DNA from: Bacteroidaceae bacterium
GTDB taxonomy: Bacteria; Bacteroidota; Bacteroidia; Bacteroidales; Bacteroidaceae
Direction: 5' to 3'
Assembly: GCA_024401215.1 (NCBI GenBank)
Contig: JAKSLL010000025.1
Coordinates: 1-43,020 of the forward strand
DNA length: 43,020 nucleotides
Shown here: one piece after another, positions 1-8,800 of the stretch
Layout: the number at the start of each line of letters is the position of its first letter
Numbering within the stretch: position 1 is the stretch's first letter
Position numbers and translations under genes: made by a program
The notes under the pieces: model-generated
Told to the model about the DNA's origin: nothing
The model's database searches: none
What the model saw: only the letters and a program-made list of their open reading frames with translations

Positions 1-70
1 ATACGCCCAAGAAGACATAGAAATAGATGAGCTTGTTTTCAGTTATGACGCAAGCAATATTATTTTGTGA
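1..70 (+). pseudogene. Truncated copy of the T9SS-tail small protein (5' end outside window)
   Basis: The window opens inside a fragment reading YAQEDIEIDELVFSYDAS, then NIIL and a stop at 68-70. The DNA of the first 54 bases is the same as in the intact gene at 8228-8683 (from 8281) and in the broken copy at 6974-7105. The stop comes about 40 residues into the protein, so the C-terminal sorting domain is absent. It marks the left edge of a repeated cassette and suggests that more toxin-locus modules lie upstream of this window. Confidence 0.75.
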
Positions 71-169
71 ACACGAATTATCATGAATTACCGCGAATAA
101 TTCATTAATTGTTTTTTAAGTACGGATCGAATGATTTTTGGTTTTTTGAATAAAAAATGTGATGAAAAT

Positions 170-200
170 TTTGGCAATAGCCAGATTTGTTTTACTTTTG
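170..200 (+). promoter_or_regulatory. Bacteroidetes-type promoter of the Rhs gene
   Basis: TTTG at 170-173 is followed by a 19-base spacer and TACTTTTG at 193-200, an exact fit to the Bacteroidetes sigma-ABfr consensus TTTG-N19-21-TAnnTTTG. Transcription would start near 204, leaving a leader of about 55 bases before the ATG at 261. No other consensus match is visible before the downstream lipoprotein genes, which may depend on this promoter. Confidence 0.7.
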
Positions 201-260
201 CATTGATATAATAATAGTTACATTCAACTATCTAATCAAAGAAACCTAAATTTACTTGTG

Positions 261-3200
261 ATGAAACCTAAACTTACTAAATCATCAGTTATTAGACAGA
301 AAAAACTGTCTAATTGTTTATCCGTGATTTCGCTAATGCTTACACGGATTATCTTGCATCCACACAACTGTAGCAGTGAACGCACAAATTTCCATCTTTC
401 TACCGAAAGGAATGTTTGTCGTAGCCATATACGGATTGTGGCTGCTTATCTGTCTCTGTTGTCTATGGCTGTGCCATCCACAACAAGTGCGGCAGATCTT
501 GTAGGAAGGACTGTAGGGTCTCTTTCCTGTACTCAAACAGGAGGCGCGATGTACACGATACCGATAGAACTAAAAGATGGTTACAGTAGTTTTACTCCTG
601 AACTTGCCTTAGTGTATAACAGCCAGTCTGGCAATGGAATTATGGGCATAGGATGGAGCATTGCCGGAATGTCGTCAATTTCTGCTTCTGGGAAAAGTAT
701 ATATTACGATGGCACCTGCTCGGCAATGGAAGTAAATGGCAACGATACATATTATTTGGATGGTCAGCGCTTGATACTCAAGAGCGGTGCTAACGGGAAG
801 AAAGGGGCTCAGTATGTTACGGAAGAAGAATCGTTTTGCAAGATATATGTTGACAGCGCATTTTCTTCAACGCCAAAATCTTTCATTGTTAAAAGACCTA
901 ATGGAAGCATATACAAATATGGTTCATCAAACGCAGGAGCTTATAGATATCCTTATTCAAATTCTCAAGCAGCATTCACATGGTTACTTGATTATGCTGA
1001 AGATAAGGACGGAAACTATATACGGTACAACTATACGCAAATTAACAATGTGCCATATCTTAACTATATCACATATGGTACAAACAAATATGTGAATTCC
1101 GTTCCTAATTGCAATGTGTATTTCACATACGACAATAGCAGGCCTGACACTATCGTTACCAGTATAAAATCAAGTAAGTATAAGACAACAAGGCGACTGA
1201 GCTGTATAAGATGTAGGTATTTCGGCAATGCCGAATATCAGAAGTACACGCTGGAATACAGTGATAATGGCCCCTTTTCTCGTCTTGTATCAGTAAAAGA
1301 GAGCGGAACATCAGTAAATGAGACGTATAGAGCTACAGAATTCGAGTGGAAGAACCTGCCCACATCAAACACAGAGCTGCTCCCATCTTCATTTGGCGTG
1401 ACCGTGATGGACTACGAGACACAGAAGAACAGCTACTTTGTCGCCGGAGACATCAACAGGGACGGACGCACAGACCTGATAACAATAACTCCCCGCCAGA
1501 ATTACCACAGCCTTGTCAAAGTCTTCACGGAATTCGGGAAGAACAACAGAGGGAATTACCAATTTGAAGGAGTGAAAGATTATCAGGCAAGCTCTTCCTA
1601 TAGTTATTCAAAGACATTCGATTGGCAAGCCTTATGCTTTCATGGAATAAACTCCAGCAAGACATTCAACGGAGGACTTATAGGACATTTCAACAAATCG
1701 GCAACAAACTCTCTTGTAATCCCCAAATTCGCAACAGACGATGACGGCTTCAGGTATGCGCTGTTCGAGCTTCCGATAGAGGGATACGAATCTCACAACA
1801 AGATTGACGGAGACGAAATGCCCGCATACGGCATAGCCGACTTCAACAAAGACGGCAACGATGTCATCATGTACATTGATAAGGTAAATCTCAGGAATAA
1901 GTCGATAACGATAAATTACATTGACTTTGATTTCAAGAAAGTCAAAATACTCAGGGATGCAGCAACGCTGTCCATCAGCAGCCTGCCGAACGACGATATA
2001 AAGGAATGCATAGTGACAGACTTTAACGGCGATGGATTCCCGGATATACTTCTTCTATGCAGCGGCTGCAGTGTCATGCTCTGGAACTGCAATGGTAATT
2101 TCTCTGCAAACTCGTACAGCATCATCTCTAACGTTAAGTTCTTAGACACAGTCTGCCCCTGCGACATAAACGGGGACGGACTGGCAGACCTGCTCATCAA
2201 CGAGAACAGTTCAACAACATGGAAAATAGCCATCAACACAGGAAAGCAAGACAGCGGGCTTTTCAGCACGCGAGGAGCCGCCGCCCTCTCGGGAAAAAGC
2301 ATCAGGCGCCAGTCAGACAATGACGCATCGTACTATTGCATGGCAACCGATTTCGATGCTGACGGCATTTCAGATTTCATAATAGGGTATAAGTTTGGCA
2401 ATAGCGCAAACACGGCGTGGGTACACACCCTGCGAAATGGGGACATGTCAATAATAAAGGAGACAACAGCAAACAACTATGACCTCAGCACGCAGTCATG
2501 CCACATTACTGCAGGGGATTTTGATGGTGATGGAACAAGAGAGATTCTCACATTTGGAGCAGATTTGCTGACAGGTTCTGCTGATGGCATAAAGCCCTGC
2601 CGTATGTACAAGAATCCAATTTTAGGGCCAGAAGCAAATAGAATTGTAAGTATTGTTGATGGGTGCGGCAAAAAAACATCCATCTCGTACAATTCGCTCT
2701 TCCAAAGCGGTTACACCAACACCGCACCCACAAGCTGGCCTATGATGAGATTCGCTTCATCCATGAGTGTAATGACAGCTTCGACGGAATCCAGCAACAC
2801 AGCGAGCTACACGACACGTTACGCATACTCAAATGGCCTCTTGCATACAGAAGGCAAAGGTTTCTTAGGATTTGGAAAAATAACATCGGAGGCTGCGGGA
2901 CTGAAGACAGAGCAGACATATAATATAAATACCAAATACTACGCGCCCTACCTGTCATCTGTAATAACAAGAGACTCGTCCGGCAAGATGCAGCAGTCCG
3001 CTGACACTTATACCTACTCATTTGCGGATAACGGAGCCATAGGGAAGTCATACAAGAAATTGCTCAAGACAGAGTCGCACAGCAACAATACCAAGAAAGA
3101 GTATAGCTCTCTCTCTTATAGCAATTACCATTATGGCATGCCATCAAACGTGACAAGCAATGGAAATGGTCTGTCTTCCACAGTGACAAAGTATACATTC

Positions 3201-6200
3201 AAAGATGTAACCACTGGTGGGAAATGGATTATTGGAATGCCTCTGACAGAACATAGCAAAAGCACATCCACATGGACTTATGACGGAAATCCAGATTATT
3301 TCTATAACAAGACAGAATATCAATATGACTCCAACAACAGAGTCATGAAGCAAACAGATTACGCTAGCAATGTTGACGAGCAGTGGGGCGTTGTCAATAC
3401 GCAAATTTACAGCTATGACAGAGCTGGTAAGATTTTGGAGATTAAAAGCGTTGCTTACACAAGCAGCGACACGCTGTCTACAACGTATGAGTATGACAGC
3501 TACGGAAGGCTGAGCAGAGAATGCGCACCTGACAATAGCGCTACATCATATACATACGACATAAGAGGGCGTCTAAGCCAGAAATGTGATGAGCGGAATC
3601 ATACAAGGATGTACTACACTTACGATGCCATGGGCAGGATGAAAAGAAGCATTAATAAGAGTGAAAGCAATGTGTTCAAACCTGACACCACAATTATAAA
3701 CTACACTTCAGAAGGGGAATATGCCATAAAGAAGACGACAACATCGACATTTAGCCCTCAGGCTACAGAATACTATGATGCATTCGGCAGAAAAGTGGCT
3801 GACGGCATTGTGCATTTCAACGGATGCGAGTTTATCACTGAAAGCGTGTACGGAAGCAGAGGAACGCTTGATTTTGTATCATCTCCACACCCAAAAGGTA
3901 CCCATACAGAGACAGGCACCACATATAGATATGATGCAATATGCCGGCCTGTTGAAGTGATAGATGCTGATGGTGTAAGTGTAACCCATGAATACGATGG
4001 CAGTAATGTGATTATAACAGAAAAGGGAGTACAGACAACATACGAATACGACAGCAGTGGTCTGCTCCTTTCAAAGACGAATCCGGAATCTGGCGACATC
4101 TACTATTATTACAAGGCAGGAGGTCGATATGACAGGATTGTTTTGTCATATATGTCAGGGGATGACAAAGAATCCAAGTTTGAATACGACAACTATGGGA
4201 GGTTAACAAAGATTACAGATCCAAACGGCAATATAAGACGAAATGTGTACAATACGGAAGGTCGGATAAAAATTAGATATTTTGATAGTAATATTGAATA
4301 CTTCACCTATAATAAGTATGGGGATATACTAACAAAGAAGTATAAACCCCAAAATGTTTATGTAACTGCAAGATACTCATACGATTCTTCACGTAGAATA
4401 AAAAGTGTTACAGGACCAGGCTTTTCTGAATCATATACATACGATTCCACAGGACGTATCACTTCAAAAACTAATTCTGTGACTCTACATGAGGAAATAG
4501 AAAACAAGGATAGAACATACACAAAGAAAGTTTCCTATATGTATAGTGGTCCAAAGTGTCTGATATCTATGTCAAATGAGTTGGGAGGCGTTTCATTCCC
4601 TGTAGTAGAATCATACACATATCAGAATGGTTGGCTTAAGGGTATAAAACTCAATGGAACCTCAGTATGGAGTCTTACGGGAGAAGACTCATTCGGTCGC
4701 ATATCATCAACATCAAATAGTTTGTCATCAACTACATATGAATACGATGAAGCAGGAAGACTGTTAGGGTCAGATATAAAGGTAAAAGCCTCAGTAACTG
4801 GCAAGATAGAGCATCTGCAGCATTCTTATTCATATGATGAATATGGACGTATAGAGAAAAAAGACGGCAGATGGTTTGGATATGATGAGCAAAATCGACT
4901 CAAAAGTTGGAATGGTCAAGGGTATTTTTATGATGACTTGTCCAATATCGTTGTGTCTGGTGCCCAGAATAATATAATTTACGATGGGTATAAGGTCAAA
5001 TCCGTCAAGTCTCCAGTCAAGAGCGTGTGGGGTAATTATCAGCTATTCATCAGCAACAATGGCTTCAATATGCCTTGTTTTATACGGAAAATAGAAGAAA
5101 ATAATGCATCACAGAGCGGAGAGGCGTATTTCAACTACGACTGCAACGGAAAGAGATTAAGTATGTGCAAGTACGGCTATCTGACATTTGATAAGCCAGT
5201 TGATCGTGAAATTATTGATCCTGAACTCGAGTGCGACTATTTCCGCGCCTACGTCGATAGCAACTACGAAGTAGAGGATGGCATGCCTACCAATCCGTTG
5301 CATTACTATTATGTTGGAGGAGATGCACTTACTGCGCATGCTGTGGTGGAAATCCATAATGACAATATGGTAATCCGCCAGATAGGAAGAGATGAACAGG
5401 GAAGTATTACGTCGTTGATAGATTCTAAATCCATAAAACGGTATCACTACACTCCATGGGGAGGCTACTGCGATGCAGATGGACATGTGATAGACGAAGA
5501 ATACCATAACGGTTCCTCAAACAAATTCTTTTATCGAGGCTTTCTCGGTCAGGAGCATTATACGGATTATGGTCTTATTAATTTAAATGCTCGTATGTAC
5601 AATCCTCATATAGGTCGCTTCCTTACTCCAGATCCTGTGTTTGACGCATCCCGCTCTATACTTAATTTCAATCCTTATGTGTATGGAAACAACAGCCCAA
5701 GCATATATACAGATTCAGATGGAAGGCTTCCAATATTGGCATGGGCAGGAATCATGGTTTTTGGTTTTGAAGTTGCTAATGCAGGAGTGGATCTGGTAAA
5801 AAATGTTTGCGAGTACGGGTTTAATGTCGGCAAATATTCCTGGAGTCAAACGGTTAATTCATGGAAGATTGATATGGGAATGTTCAAAGGAACGTTTGGA
5901 CAGATACTTAATAAATGGACTTGGGCGGGGGTAAATTCCATTGTTGGGAATTTTGTGTCTGACGTATTCAATTTGTGCGGAAAAGTTGATCATGTCACCG
6001 AGATGGATGGCATGCTCGCCTTGTCTGGTGCAATGAGCGGAAGTGTAGCTTGTACGATAGGGCACTATTCTCTGGGGCCTAAAGGATACAGGGCAACATG
6101 GAAAGACAATCTGTATGTGCATGAGTACGGGCATTACATACAGACACAAAGAATGGGAGTGTTTTGGTTCCCTGTTGTGGGATGTCCAAGCCTATTGAGT

Positions 6201-6488
6201 GCTTCGGGGATTCTTAAGTATTTCGGTTTTGACGTTGAGCATGATTACCGTTGGTTTGAACAGGATGCTAGTGCATTAGGTGCTCATTATTTTAACAGGC
6301 ATTATGGCACGGGGAGCGCAGGGTATATGCCAGATTCTGAAAATCACTTTCAGTTAGATACATTTTATGGAAAAAAGAGAGAGCCACATTACGCGACTCC
6401 GCGACCTACTAAACACGATATGCCACAAGATCAGTATTTTCCACTACATTCTCCAACTTTAAGTTTTTGGGACTTTATTATTTTATAA
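261..6488 (+). CDS. Rhs/YD-repeat polymorphic toxin with metallopeptidase tip
   Basis: 2075 residues. The ATG at 261 is preferred over the in-frame GTG at 258. The export signal is unusual: a basic stretch of about 57 residues precedes the hydrophobic segment IRIVAAYLSLLSMAVPSTTSA (residues 58-78). An SpvB-like N-terminal domain follows (GIGWSIAGMSSIS). About six FG-GAP/VCBS-type calcium-loop repeats lie at residues 395-760 (GDINRDGRTDL, DFNGDGFPDIL, DFDGDGTREIL), then YD repeats from about 1075 (YEYDSYGRLS) and the Rhs-associated core ending ARMYNPHIGRFLTPDPV ... YGNNSPSIYTDSDG near 1825. The last 250 residues are the variable tip, with HEYGH at 1954-1958 and a candidate third zinc ligand E2000 in WFEQDASALG. 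By family knowledge the Rhs shell encapsulates and releases the tip. The tip is probably a zinc peptidase acting on other cells (inference). It ends without a T9SS tail of its own. Confidence 0.9.
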   Translation: MKPKLTKSSVIRQKKLSNCLSVISLMLTRIILHPHNCSSERTNFHLSTERNVCRSHIRIVAAYLSLLSMAVPSTTSAADLVGRTVGSLSCTQTGGAMYTIPIELKDGYSSFTPELALVYNSQSGNGIMGIGWSIAGMSSISASGKSIYYDGTCSAMEVNGNDTYYLDGQRLILKSGANGKKGAQYVTEEESFCKIYVDSAFSSTPKSFIVKRPNGSIYKYGSSNAGAYRYPYSNSQAAFTWLLDYAEDKDGNYIRYNYTQINNVPYLNYITYGTNKYVNSVPNCNVYFTYDNSRPDTIVTSIKSSKYKTTRRLSCIRCRYFGNAEYQKYTLEYSDNGPFSRLVSVKESGTSVNETYRATEFEWKNLPTSNTELLPSSFGVTVMDYETQKNSYFVAGDINRDGRTDLITITPRQNYHSLVKVFTEFGKNNRGNYQFEGVKDYQASSSYSYSKTFDWQALCFHGINSSKTFNGGLIGHFNKSATNSLVIPKFATDDDGFRYALFELPIEGYESHNKIDGDEMPAYGIADFNKDGNDVIMYIDKVNLRNKSITINYIDFDFKKVKILRDAATLSISSLPNDDIKECIVTDFNGDGFPDILLLCSGCSVMLWNCNGNFSANSYSIISNVKFLDTVCPCDINGDGLADLLINENSSTTWKIAINTGKQDSGLFSTRGAAALSGKSIRRQSDNDASYYCMATDFDADGISDFIIGYKFGNSANTAWVHTLRNGDMSIIKETTANNYDLSTQSCHITAGDFDGDGTREILTFGADLLTGSADGIKPCRMYKNPILGPEANRIVSIVDGCGKKTSISYNSLFQSGYTNTAPTSWPMMRFASSMSVMTASTESSNTASYTTRYAYSNGLLHTEGKGFLGFGKITSEAAGLKTEQTYNINTKYYAPYLSSVITRDSSGKMQQSADTYTYSFADNGAIGKSYKKLLKTESHSNNTKKEYSSLSYSNYHYGMPSNVTSNGNGLSSTVTKYTFKDVTTGGKWIIGMPLTEHSKSTSTWTYDGNPDYFYNKTEYQYDSNNRVMKQTDYASNVDEQWGVVNTQIYSYDRAGKILEIKSVAYTSSDTLSTTYEYDSYGRLSRECAPDNSATSYTYDIRGRLSQKCDERNHTRMYYTYDAMGRMKRSINKSESNVFKPDTTIINYTSEGEYAIKKTTTSTFSPQATEYYDAFGRKVADGIVHFNGCEFITESVYGSRGTLDFVSSPHPKGTHTETGTTYRYDAICRPVEVIDADGVSVTHEYDGSNVIITEKGVQTTYEYDSSGLLLSKTNPESGDIYYYYKAGGRYDRIVLSYMSGDDKESKFEYDNYGRLTKITDPNGNIRRNVYNTEGRIKIRYFDSNIEYFTYNKYGDILTKKYKPQNVYVTARYSYDSSRRIKSVTGPGFSESYTYDSTGRITSKTNSVTLHEEIENKDRTYTKKVSYMYSGPKCLISMSNELGGVSFPVVESYTYQNGWLKGIKLNGTSVWSLTGEDSFGRISSTSNSLSSTTYEYDEAGRLLGSDIKVKASVTGKIEHLQHSYSYDEYGRIEKKDGRWFGYDEQNRLKSWNGQGYFYDDLSNIVVSGAQNNIIYDGYKVKSVKSPVKSVWGNYQLFISNNGFNMPCFIRKIEENNASQSGEAYFNYDCNGKRLSMCKYGYLTFDKPVDREIIDPELECDYFRAYVDSNYEVEDGMPTNPLHYYYVGGDALTAHAVVEIHNDNMVIRQIGRDEQGSITSLIDSKSIKRYHYTPWGGYCDADGHVIDEEYHNGSSNKFFYRGFLGQEHYTDYGLINLNARMYNPHIGRFLTPDPVFDASRSILNFNPYVYGNNSPSIYTDSDGRLPILAWAGIMVFGFEVANAGVDLVKNVCEYGFNVGKYSWSQTVNSWKIDMGMFKGTFGQILNKWTWAGVNSIVGNFVSDVFNLCGKVDHVTEMDGMLALSGAMSGSVACTIGHYSLGPKGYRATWKDNLYVHEYGHYIQTQRMGVFWFPVVGCPSLLSASGILKYFGFDVEHDYRWFEQDASALGAHYFNRHYGTGSAGYMPDSENHFQLDTFYGKKREPHYATPRPTKHDMPQDQYFPLHSPTLSFWDFIIL

Positions 6489-6540
6489 TTTGTAAGTAAA
6501 ATTTATCAAATAGTGTTATTCTAATTTTTAATGTGTATAA

Positions 6541-6984
6541 ATGAAAATGAAAAAGAATATAGCTTTATTGACGTGCTGTATTTTTATATTATTTACAGCA
6601 TTTACCTGCGACAGTCCTGGCTTAACCCCACAAATAGTTAGAATAGAAAATAAAACAAATGACACTATACATTTTGTATGTGAAAACCCAAGATTAACGT
6701 CATCAGAGTTCTTTTCTTACAAACACCATGGGAGAGCACATATGATTCAACCAAACAGTTTTACAGTTATTGGCATAAGTCCTGTTCCCTATGAATTAGT
6801 GGATTTTATATTTCTTACTCAAACTATATTAAACAAATACTCGGAACAAGAAATTATAGATAACGACTTGCTTCATTATCAAACATACAATTATAGTATG
6901 TTGGAATCAAATAACTACACAGTTGTTTATACTGGTGAACCGCAAGACAGTATTAATATAATAGAAGAACAATATGAAAAATAA
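6541..6984 (+). CDS. Small lipoprotein, probable immunity protein (paralogue 1)
   Basis: 147 residues. A lysine-rich start and hydrophobic stretch end in FTAFTC, a loose lipobox, so the mature protein would be anchored in the envelope. The rest is a compact domain of unknown family with IENKTNDT near residue 40 and the C-terminal block SEQEIID ... YSMLES.NYTVVYTG ... EEQYEK. The same blocks occur in the genes at 7290 and 7801. It lies 52 bases downstream of the Rhs toxin on the same strand, the classical place for an immunity gene. Its stop overlaps by 11 bases the start of the broken T9SS-tail gene at 6974. Immunity is inferred from position and paralogy, not from a recognised domain. The region is strongly AT-rich: the first 60 bases have 14 G or C. 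Confidence 0.7.
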   Translation: MKMKKNIALLTCCIFILFTAFTCDSPGLTPQIVRIENKTNDTIHFVCENPRLTSSEFFSYKHHGRAHMIQPNSFTVIGISPVPYELVDFIFLTQTILNKYSEQEIIDNDLLHYQTYNYSMLESNNYTVVYTGEPQDSINIIEEQYEK

Positions 6985-7105
6985 AATAGCAGCATGCCTA
7001 TTGGCAATAGCAGTGGCGCATGCATCATACGCCCAAGAAGACATAGAAATAGATGAGCTTGTTTTCAGTTATGACGCAAGCGGTATTATTTTGCGGAAAA
7101 GTTGA
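6974..7105 (+). pseudogene. Broken copy of the T9SS-tail small protein
   Basis: It starts with ATG at 6974 inside the end of the preceding lipoprotein gene, exactly as the intact gene at 8228 does. It encodes the same signal peptide (CLLAIAVAHASYAQ) and EDIEIDELVFSYDASG. After this the sequence changes to IILRKS and stops at 7103-7105. The stop lies just inside DNA copied from the Rhs tip (homology from 7093). The sorting domain is therefore lost, and the copy is a recombination remnant. Confidence 0.8.
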
Positions 7106-7277
7106 TCATGTCACCGAGATGGATGGCATGCTCGCCTTGTCTGGTGCAATGAGCGGAAGTGAAGCTTGTACAATAGGGCACAATTCTCTGGGGCCTACTA
7201 ATTATAACACTTCTCAAGATCATTATAACCCTTTGAAGACACCTACAGTATGTGTTTTGGATTTTATTATATTATAA
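7093..7277 (+). pseudogene. Orphan Rhs tip fragment lacking the metallopeptidase core
   Basis: Bases 7093-7196 align without gaps to 5977-6080 of the Rhs gene, with three mismatches in 104. They encode CGKVDHVTEMDGMLALSGAM and the following 13 residues. The stretch corresponding to the HEYGH motif and the candidate third ligand is missing. The sequence then resumes with SQDHYNPLKTPTVCVLDFIIL, which matches the last residues of the Rhs protein (QDQYFPLHSPTLSFWDFIIL) but is diverged. A reading frame is open from an ATG at 7053 out of frame with the T9SS-tail fragment, so a short product is possible but would be catalytically dead. Confidence 0.75.
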
Positions 7278-7289
7278 AACGAAGTTAAT

Positions 7290-7760
7290 ATGAAAAGATT
7301 TTTTGTATATTTTTTATTATGTAATTTATTTATTCTTTCTACAGCAATAAAGTGTGCAGAAGAACCTGGTGTAAGAATTCATTATAAAACTATCACTATA
7401 GAAAACAAGTCGGAAGACAGTATATTGTACTTTTATTCTCCCATCAAAGTGGATATGGATATAATATATGGATTTGGGTGGTCAGATAATCTTGTATGTC
7501 TGAATCCGAAAGAAACATCTAATCGTATATCTATAAAAGAAGATGGAAGCGAGATTTTATATTTAACAATCGTCAAACAAAGGACATTAGACAAATATAC
7601 AAAAGAGGAAATCATTGAGAAAGATATTGCAGAGTACTATACATATACTTATGACTACTTGAAATGGAGAGACTTTAAGATAGTGTACACAGGCGAGCAA
7701 CAGCAAGATAGTATTAATCTAAAAGAAGAACAATACGAAAGGAAAGATACTATTAACTAA
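7290..7760 (+). CDS. Small lipoprotein, probable immunity protein (paralogue 2, diverged)
   Basis: 156 residues with an N-terminal hydrophobic segment ending in STAIKC followed by AEEPG; an acidic pair right after the cysteine is reminiscent of Bacteroidetes surface-lipoprotein export signals (tentative). It shares IENKSEDS, LDKYTKEEIIEKD, YTYTYDYL, KIVYTGEQQQDSI and EEQYE with the genes at 6541 and 7801, but the middle is clearly diverged. It sits 12 bases behind the orphan Rhs tip, so it may be the cognate immunity gene of a tip variant now mostly deleted (inference). Unlike the other two it is not followed by an overlapping T9SS-tail start. Confidence 0.65.
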   Translation: MKRFFVYFLLCNLFILSTAIKCAEEPGVRIHYKTITIENKSEDSILYFYSPIKVDMDIIYGFGWSDNLVCLNPKETSNRISIKEDGSEILYLTIVKQRTLDKYTKEEIIEKDIAEYYTYTYDYLKWRDFKIVYTGEQQQDSINLKEEQYERKDTIN

Positions 7761-7800
7761 GTAGGCAATCAAAAATATTTATATGTCGTTTATCATCAAA

Positions 7801-8238
7801 ATGAATAAGAATATCACTATATTAATTTGCTGCATTTTATTATTATTTACAGCATCTGCTTGCGAAAAGACAGGTTGGTCTAAATTGTCAGTTACAATTG
7901 AAAATAAAACAAATGACACTGTGTTTTTTGCACACGATGGCATTAGGTTAAAAGCAAAATACTACTTTGTTCTTAAGCAGCTATACGGAGTAGATATGGT
8001 TTTACCAAACAGTTTTACGGTTGTTGACATACCGAGGGGATATATAATAACCAATTTTACTTTTGTTAAACAAACAATATTAAATGAATACTCGGAACAA
8101 GAGATTATAGATAAAGAACTTGTCGATTGTTATGCATATACTCATAGTATGTTGGAATCAAAAAACTACACAATTGTTTACACTGGCGGACCTCAGCAAG
8201 ACAGTATTAGTATAAAAGAAGAGCAATATGAAAAGTAA
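7801..8238 (+). CDS. Small lipoprotein, probable immunity protein (paralogue 3)
   Basis: About 145 residues from the ATG at 7801, chosen over 7783 because MNKNITILICCILLLFTASAC then forms a normal lipoprotein signal peptide. It is close to the protein at 6541: IENKTNDTVFFA, PNSFTVVDI, QTILNEYSEQEIIDKEL, SMLESKNYTIVYTG and EEQYEK. The last 11 bases overlap the start of the T9SS-tail gene at 8228, the same arrangement as at 6974. A lipoprotein plus overlapping tail-gene unit therefore exists twice. Function as envelope immunity protein is inferred. Confidence 0.68.
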   Translation: MNKNITILICCILLLFTASACEKTGWSKLSVTIENKTNDTVFFAHDGIRLKAKYYFVLKQLYGVDMVLPNSFTVVDIPRGYIITNFTFVKQTILNEYSEQEIIDKELVDCYAYTHSMLESKNYTIVYTGGPQQDSISIKEEQYEK

Positions 8239-8683
8239 AATAGTAACATGCCTATTGGCAATAGCAGTGGCGCATGCATCATACGCCCAAGAAGACATAG
8301 AAATAGATGAGCTTGTTTTCAGTTATGACGCAAGCGGTAGCATTGTACAGCAAACCCCCGAGAACATTGAAGATGAGCTTTGGGAGGATTTGCTTGAAGC
8401 AAAGGCAAGAATTTTCCCAAGCAGCAATGATGACGAACTTGGAATTCTTGAAGGCTGCGAAATAGAAACTGCAGGCAAGAATGCAAAAATTACAATGCCA
8501 GAAGAATGTGAAAATTCTAAAGGTATTGTTAGGATATATTCATCTGCAGGTGCATTAAAGATGTCATCATTTACAAATGGTTTGGTAACAACTATCAAAT
8601 TGTCATCGTTAAAGAAAGGGATGTATCTTGTATTGGTAAGCGTGGATAATAAAAAGAAGGTTTCAAAAATAAGCGTAAAATAG
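8228..8683 (+). CDS. Small exported protein with T9SS-like C-terminal sorting domain
   Basis: 151 residues. Signal peptide MKSKIVTCLLAIAVAHASYAQ, then EDIEIDELVFSYDASGSIVQQ, which reads like a single YD-repeat motif. An acidic linker follows (DELWEDLLEAKARIFPSSNDDEL). The last 60 residues (GIVRIYSSAG ... LSSLKKGMYLVLVSVDNKKKVSKISVK) have the pattern of the type A sorting domain of the Bacteroidetes type IX secretion system (Por secretion tail). It is the only intact copy of three in the window. The Rhs protein has no such tail, so this small protein could be a secretion or anchoring partner carrying the sorting signal in trans (speculative). Confidence 0.7.
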   Translation: MKSKIVTCLLAIAVAHASYAQEDIEIDELVFSYDASGSIVQQTPENIEDELWEDLLEAKARIFPSSNDDELGILEGCEIETAGKNAKITMPEECENSKGIVRIYSSAGALKMSSFTNGLVTTIKLSSLKKGMYLVLVSVDNKKKVSKISVK

Positions 8684-8800
8684 AGAGGTTGGCTTTTCTG
8701 GATGCAAGAAAGAGCTGACAAAGAAATACAATAGTATTAAAATGCAGGTCGAAATAGCAGTAGGCTAAGAGATCATCGGACATGCTAATTATTTGAAACT

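Noticed and set aside
7053-7105. ATG at 7053 as the true start of a functional small toxin
   Set aside because: The first 13 codons are an out-of-frame reading of the sorting-tail gene fragment and the product lacks the HEYGH core.
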